From Hyphomicrobiales bacterium (GTDB taxonomy: Bacteria; Pseudomonadota; Alphaproteobacteria; Rhizobiales; Kaistiaceae): a stretch of 6,937 bases of DNA. Position 1 is the stretch's first letter. Each line of letters starts with the position of its first letter. A program made the position numbers and the translations under genes. Positions 6,237 through 6,937 of the stretch are shown in pieces. Below the pieces are notes generated by a model. The model saw only the letters and a list, made by a program, of their open reading frames with translations, did no database searches and was not told where the DNA came from. The DNA is taken from NCBI GenBank assembly GCA_017305815.1, contig JAFKJZ010000136.1, positions 1 to 6,937 on the forward strand, read 5' to 3'.

Positions 6237-6802
6237 GCCGCGTGATCCGCAAGATCGTCACGACGCTCGAGGAGACCCTGATCGAGGGCGATGTTGTTCT
6301 GCCGGCCCCGACCCGCAAGGTCTCGGCCGTGGCCGTCGTCTCGAACTCGGCCTCTGGCCACTATGTCGAGAATCTCGATGAGCTGATCGCGCTTGGCGAG
6401 GAGCTGGGCGACCTGCTGCCGCGCCGCGCCGTAGCCCTGCTCGGTATCCCCGGCGATCAGGTCGAGAGCTTCGGCAAGGCGGTCATCGTCGGCGCCGAGG
6501 GCGAGTTCGAGCATGCCGCCGCCATCATGCACCCGAAGCTCGGCGCGCCCTTCCGCGCCGTGCTCGGCAAGGGCGACGCGCTGATCCCGTCGGCCAAGAA
6601 GCGTGCCAAGATCGGCGCCGTCATCGACGTGCCGCTCGGTCACAAGGACCATGCGCGCGTGCGCAGCCATTTCGATGCGATGGAGATCCGCATTCCGGAT
6701 GCGCCGCGCGCCAACGAGATGGTCGTCGCGATCGCGATCACCGATTCCGGCCGGCCGCTCGCCCGTGTCGGCGGCCTGCGCAAGGAAGACATCGGCCAGT
6801 AG
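6233..6802 (+). CDS. AA_synth (DUF1185, BB2672-like) family protein, second paralog
   Basis: A 189-residue soluble protein, paralogous to the preceding one and alignable along nearly its full length with few gaps; from RSHFD (144-148) to RVGGL (178-182) the numbering is identical. Visible motifs are FGKAVIVG (80-87), GEFEH (90-94), IMHPKLGAPFR (98-108), LIPSAKK (117-123), IPDAPRANEM (154-163) and GRPLARVGGL (173-182). The NPYAGRY segment of its partner is replaced by NSASGHY (38-44). The ATG at 6233 overlaps the preceding stop as ATGA, and GAGGA at 6219-6223 sits 9 bases upstream, so translation is probably coupled to the first paralog and produced in a fixed ratio. This suggests a hetero-oligomer, which is inference. 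It is the last gene before a strong terminator. Family certain, biochemical role unknown. Confidence 0.9.
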   Translation: MSRVIRKIVTTLEETLIEGDVVLPAPTRKVSAVAVVSNSASGHYVENLDELIALGEELGDLLPRRAVALLGIPGDQVESFGKAVIVGAEGEFEHAAAIMHPKLGAPFRAVLGKGDALIPSAKKRAKIGAVIDVPLGHKDHARVRSHFDAMEIRIPDAPRANEMVVAIAITDSGRPLARVGGLRKEDIGQ

Positions 6803-6830
6803 GCTGGTCTGGCATAGCCTCCATGGTCAG

Positions 6831-6860
6831 GGGTCGCTGCGCGAGCAGCGGCCCTTTTTT
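6831..6860 (+). terminator. Intrinsic terminator of the amidohydrolase unit
   Basis: A 10-base-pair stem (GGGTCGCTGC at 6831-6840 with GCAGCGGCCC at 6845-6854, one G-T pair) encloses a GCGA tetraloop of the stable GNRA type. It is followed directly by six T residues. It lies 28 bases after the second AA_synth stop, so the unit ends here. Confidence 0.92.
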
Positions 6861-6895
6861 GTTGTGCGGGAGCTTGGGGCGGATGTTGCCCGCAG

Positions 6896-6921
6896 ACCCT
6901 CGCCCGCTTGCGGGAGAGGGT
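6896..6921. repeat. Palindromic intergenic repeat, probably a dispersed family
   Basis: ACCCTCGCCCGC (6896-6907) and GCGGGAGAGGGT (6910-6921) form a near-perfect inverted repeat (11 of 12 pairs) with a two-base loop, followed by TGGGTGAGGGG. This wording, an ACCCTC...GAGGGT palindrome next to TTGGGTGAGGGG, is one I recognise as a common dispersed intergenic element in alphaproteobacterial genomes. Only one copy is in the window, so the dispersed nature is prior knowledge, not seen here. The rest of 6861-6937 holds no gene I can support. Confidence 0.6.
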
Positions 6922-6937
6922 TGGGTGAGGGGCTTGC

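Overview
The window is high-GC DNA (about two-thirds GC by eye) with tightly packed genes. Protein matches, codon choice and a palindromic intergenic repeat at the right edge suggest an alphaproteobacterium, probably Hyphomicrobiales. That placement comes from style and recalled homologs, not from a search. I see no tRNA, rRNA, CRISPR array, insertion sequence or phage gene.

Layout. (1) 1-537, plus strand: the C-terminal part of a LacI-family repressor whose start lies outside the window. (2) 540-3407, minus strand, tail-to-tail with it: a large FAD plus [4Fe-4S] 2-hydroxyacid dehydrogenase of the YdiJ type. (3) 3280-4230, plus strand: a LysR-type regulator whose 5' end runs into the 5' end of the dehydrogenase gene. 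No intergenic space is left, and the recognisable homology of the two genes meets at about 3352/3353. (4) 4231-4426: a leader with an inverted repeat and an AT-rich, promoter-like stretch. (5) 4427-5620, 5652-6236 and 6233-6802, plus strand: a compact unit encoding an enamidase-like metal-dependent amidohydrolase followed by two AA_synth (DUF1185, BB2672-like) paralogs, the last two joined by an ATGA overlap. (6) 6831-6860: a strong intrinsic terminator. After it comes a palindromic repeat of the kind dispersed in alphaproteobacterial genomes.

How the genes may work together (inference). The LysR gene points the same way as the amidohydrolase unit and lies directly upstream, so it is a candidate regulator of it. 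The amidohydrolase closely resembles Eubacterium barkeri enamidase (Ena), which opens 6-oxo-1,4,5,6-tetrahydronicotinate to 2-formylglutarate. This suggests hydrolysis of a cyclic enamide or lactam, perhaps in a nicotinate-like or other N-heterocycle pathway. The two AA_synth proteins have no established biochemical role. Their strict coupling to each other and to the amidohydrolase makes this three-gene unit the most interesting part of the window. The YdiJ-type dehydrogenase would oxidise a D-2-hydroxyacid, such as D-2-hydroxyglutarate or D-lactate, and might handle a downstream C5 acid, but nothing in the sequence proves that link. No hydroxynicotinate reductase or nicotinate dehydrogenase gene is present here.
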